Origin: Salinigranum halophilum
Lineage (GTDB): Archaea > Halobacteriota > Halobacteria > Halobacteriales > Haloferacaceae
Assembly (NCBI RefSeq): GCF_007004735.1
Contig: NZ_ML660182.1
Coordinates: 248,001-312,000 of the forward strand
DNA length: 64,000 nucleotides
Reading direction: 5' to 3'
The position numbers were made by a program, and so were the translations under genes. The notes beneath the pieces are model-generated. The model saw only the letters and a program-made list of their open reading frames with translations. It did not search any database and was not told the origin of the DNA. Shown in pieces: positions 63,085-64,000 of the stretch. Numbering within the stretch: the stretch's first letter is position 1; the number at the start of each line of letters is the position of its first letter.

Positions 63085-63866
63085 GTCCCACCCCCGCTGA
63101 TTCGCTTGAGGATTGAGTCTCTCACGTTATCTTCCAGCTCGTCGGCCCGGACGTGTATGTGGATGTGGGTCACCGTCTCGCCGTCTGTTTGTACGTCCGC
63201 TCCGGTCCTGGCTGCGACGGAATCCTGTGCGGGCTCCTCCTCTGCGCCCTCTGCTTCCTCCTCCTCCGGCTTGTCGTCATCGTCGGGTGTGTCTTCGCTC
63301 GGCAGCGGGTACTCCTCAACGAGCTCGGACGCGTAGGACTCAAAGTCGTCGCTCAGGGCGAGCCTCGTCTGGTATCCCCTCCTTCCGGCCTTGTATTCAC
63401 CGAGGCCAGCGGCCTGGGCGGTCTTGATGAGGACGTTGACCTCGCGGTCCTCGACCTCCGCCCGGACGGATTTCTGCAATTCCTCCCTGAAGCTGTCCTG
63501 CGAGACGGCCGGGACATCCTTGATGACGTCAATTTTGCCCGACGCGTAGGCGCCCGCTATCGCCTCCCGGTAGGGTTCGTAGTCCTCGATGGCCTCGCGG
63601 AATATGCCCTCCACGGACTCCTGACCCTCGAATTTCGGAGAGTACGCCAGACCCGATCCCGGGCTAGTGAGACCAAACACGTCATCATCCTCCTCGAGGA
63701 ATCCGAGAAGGACGCCGTAGTGGAGGGTCCGACGGACCGTCTTCTGGTTCTCGTCGAATCTGTCGTAGATTTCCGACCTGCCCATCCTGCCGCTCTCCCT
63801 GATTAGCCTGGTGATTTCGTGGAGGAGCTCGGGTTTGGCCCTGTGAGGTAAGCCGGCGGATGTCAT
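63081..63866 (-). CDS. Winged-helix protein, first gene of the nuclease cassette
   Basis: A 261-aa protein. Residues about 12-65 are a winged helix (RSEIYDRFDENQKTVRRTLH then YGVLLGFLEEDDDVFGLT). Residues 75-190 form a helical domain with GLGEYKAGRRGYQTRLALSD at its end, resembling domains attached to conflict-system regulators. An acidic linker (DDDDKPEEEEAEGAEEE) and a His-rich strand HIHIHV follow. A TATA-like CGTTAATAC lies about 34 bases upstream. It may sense or repress; the C-terminal HIHIHV could bind a metal. Confidence 0.7.
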   Translation of the reverse strand: MTSAGLPHRAKPELLHEITRLIRESGRMGRSEIYDRFDENQKTVRRTLHYGVLLGFLEEDDDVFGLTSPGSGLAYSPKFEGQESVEGIFREAIEDYEPYREAIAGAYASGKIDVIKDVPAVSQDSFREELQKSVRAEVEDREVNVLIKTAQAAGLGEYKAGRRGYQTRLALSDDFESYASELVEEYPLPSEDTPDDDDKPEEEEAEGAEEEPAQDSVAARTGADVQTDGETVTHIHIHVRADELEDNVRDSILKRISGGGT

Positions 63867-63933
63867 CTGCCTCGTACATCAATCCGCGGCGCCTTAGTAT
63901 TAACGGTCCGGACCTCTTTCTGAACGGCGCCCA

Positions 63934-63951
63934 TTGTCCACATGTAGACAA
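63934..63951. promoter_or_regulatory. 18-base palindrome upstream of the nuclease cassette
   Basis: TTGTCCACATGTAGACAA is symmetric at 16 of 18 positions about its centre. It lies 68 bases before the winged-helix gene start, beyond the TATA-like box, so it may be the operator of that operon or of a gene beyond the window. Confidence 0.55.
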
Positions 63952-63961
63952 CCGCCTTCAC

Positions 63962-63978
63962 GGGGCCACTCGAGCCCC
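63962..63978. terminator. GC hairpin at the right edge of the window
   Basis: GGGGC at 63962-63966 pairs with GCCCC at 63974-63978 across seven bases, followed by an AT-rich stretch. It may end a plus-strand transcript or start a minus-strand leader; the neighbouring gene is out of view. Confidence 0.35.
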
Positions 63979-64000
63979 AATTTGAGCATTCGATATTTGA

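Larger units (their letters stand above)
51390..64000. mobile_element. Integrated plasmid/virus-like element (left part; right end beyond window)
   Basis: From the break in the PLD gene, base use changes: AGG arginine codons, GTG valine, GAG and CTG become frequent, whereas the chromosome prefers CGC, GTC and CTC. The region carries a replication PrimPol-helicase, serine resolvase, tyrosine integrase, ribbon-helix-helix and zinc-finger proteins and many short unknown genes in overlapping operons. No capsid, portal, terminase or VP4-type spike gene was recognised, so plasmid-like integrative element is preferred over provirus. The left border near 51390 is inferred from the interrupted gene. 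Confidence 0.8.

Noticed and set aside
51390-64000. Assignment as a tailed-virus or pleolipovirus provirus
   Set aside because: No terminase, portal, capsid, protease, spike or VP-like gene was seen in the visible 12.6 kb. The unseen right part could change this.
1-64000. CRISPR arrays and complete insertion sequences
   Set aside because: No regularly spaced repeats of 25-40 bases and no transposase with terminal inverted repeats were found.

Overview
The window is chromosomal DNA of a haloarchaeon (class Halobacteria). The evidence is high GC, acidic proteins, TATA boxes about 25-30 bases before many starts (leaderless mRNAs), stop/start overlaps of the ATGA type inside operons, and haloarchaeal gene families such as the nuo complex, Tat lipoproteins and the maoC-phaR-phaP-phaE-phaC cluster. 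I cannot name the species.

Region 1 (1-11000) is housekeeping metabolism. It holds the end of an AMP phosphorylase gene followed by ribose-1,5-bisphosphate isomerase (archaeal AMP salvage), a cation/Ca2+ exchanger, a Hel308-like helicase, a ribH-aminotransferase operon, a zinc alcohol dehydrogenase, a GT-C membrane protein, and purK-purE. Region 2 (11185-21620) is a respiratory complex I operon, nuoA-B-CD-H-I-J1-J2-K-L-M-N, without the NADH-oxidising module nuoEFG. Region 3 (21700-38850) is mixed: DHH phosphoesterase, CBS/ParB-like protein, M24 peptidase, sensor kinase, beta-lactamase-like hydrolase, ADP-forming acyl-CoA synthetase with a P-loop/DRTGG partner, a Tat lipoprotein, a YbaK-like deacylase, two bacterial-PH membrane proteins, and the SRP (7S) RNA gene on the minus strand.

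Region 4 (38980-45822) is a polyhydroxyalkanoate locus: a two-subunit haloarchaeal beta-ketothiolase (thiolase with Ser in place of Cys, plus an OB-fold partner), MaoC hydratase, PhaR, phasin PhaP, synthase PhaE and PhaC, and a PhaB-type reductase. Together they can take acyl-CoA to 3-hydroxyacyl-CoA, polymerise it and coat the granules. Region 5 (45948-51389) has a small HTH regulator with an elaborate operator, an old-yellow-enzyme oxidoreductase, DpsA, a HEAT-repeat protein, and a phospholipase D-like gene cut off just before its HKD motif.

Region 6 (about 51390 to the end) is a mobile element. Codon use changes sharply: AGG, GTG, GAG and CTG rise, whereas the chromosome prefers GTC, CTC and CGC. 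Most genes are short and unknown, and they sit among a PrimPol-SF3 helicase replication protein, a serine resolvase, a tyrosine integrase with a separate integrase-like N-domain protein, and a three-gene cassette (winged-helix protein, PD-(D/E)XK nuclease, membrane protein) that looks like a defence or conflict system. Copies of an unusual ~70-base repeat flank a 6.7-kb segment holding the replication gene, iteron-like repeats and the resolvase, suggesting a replicon nested inside the integrated element. The right end of the element is not in the window.
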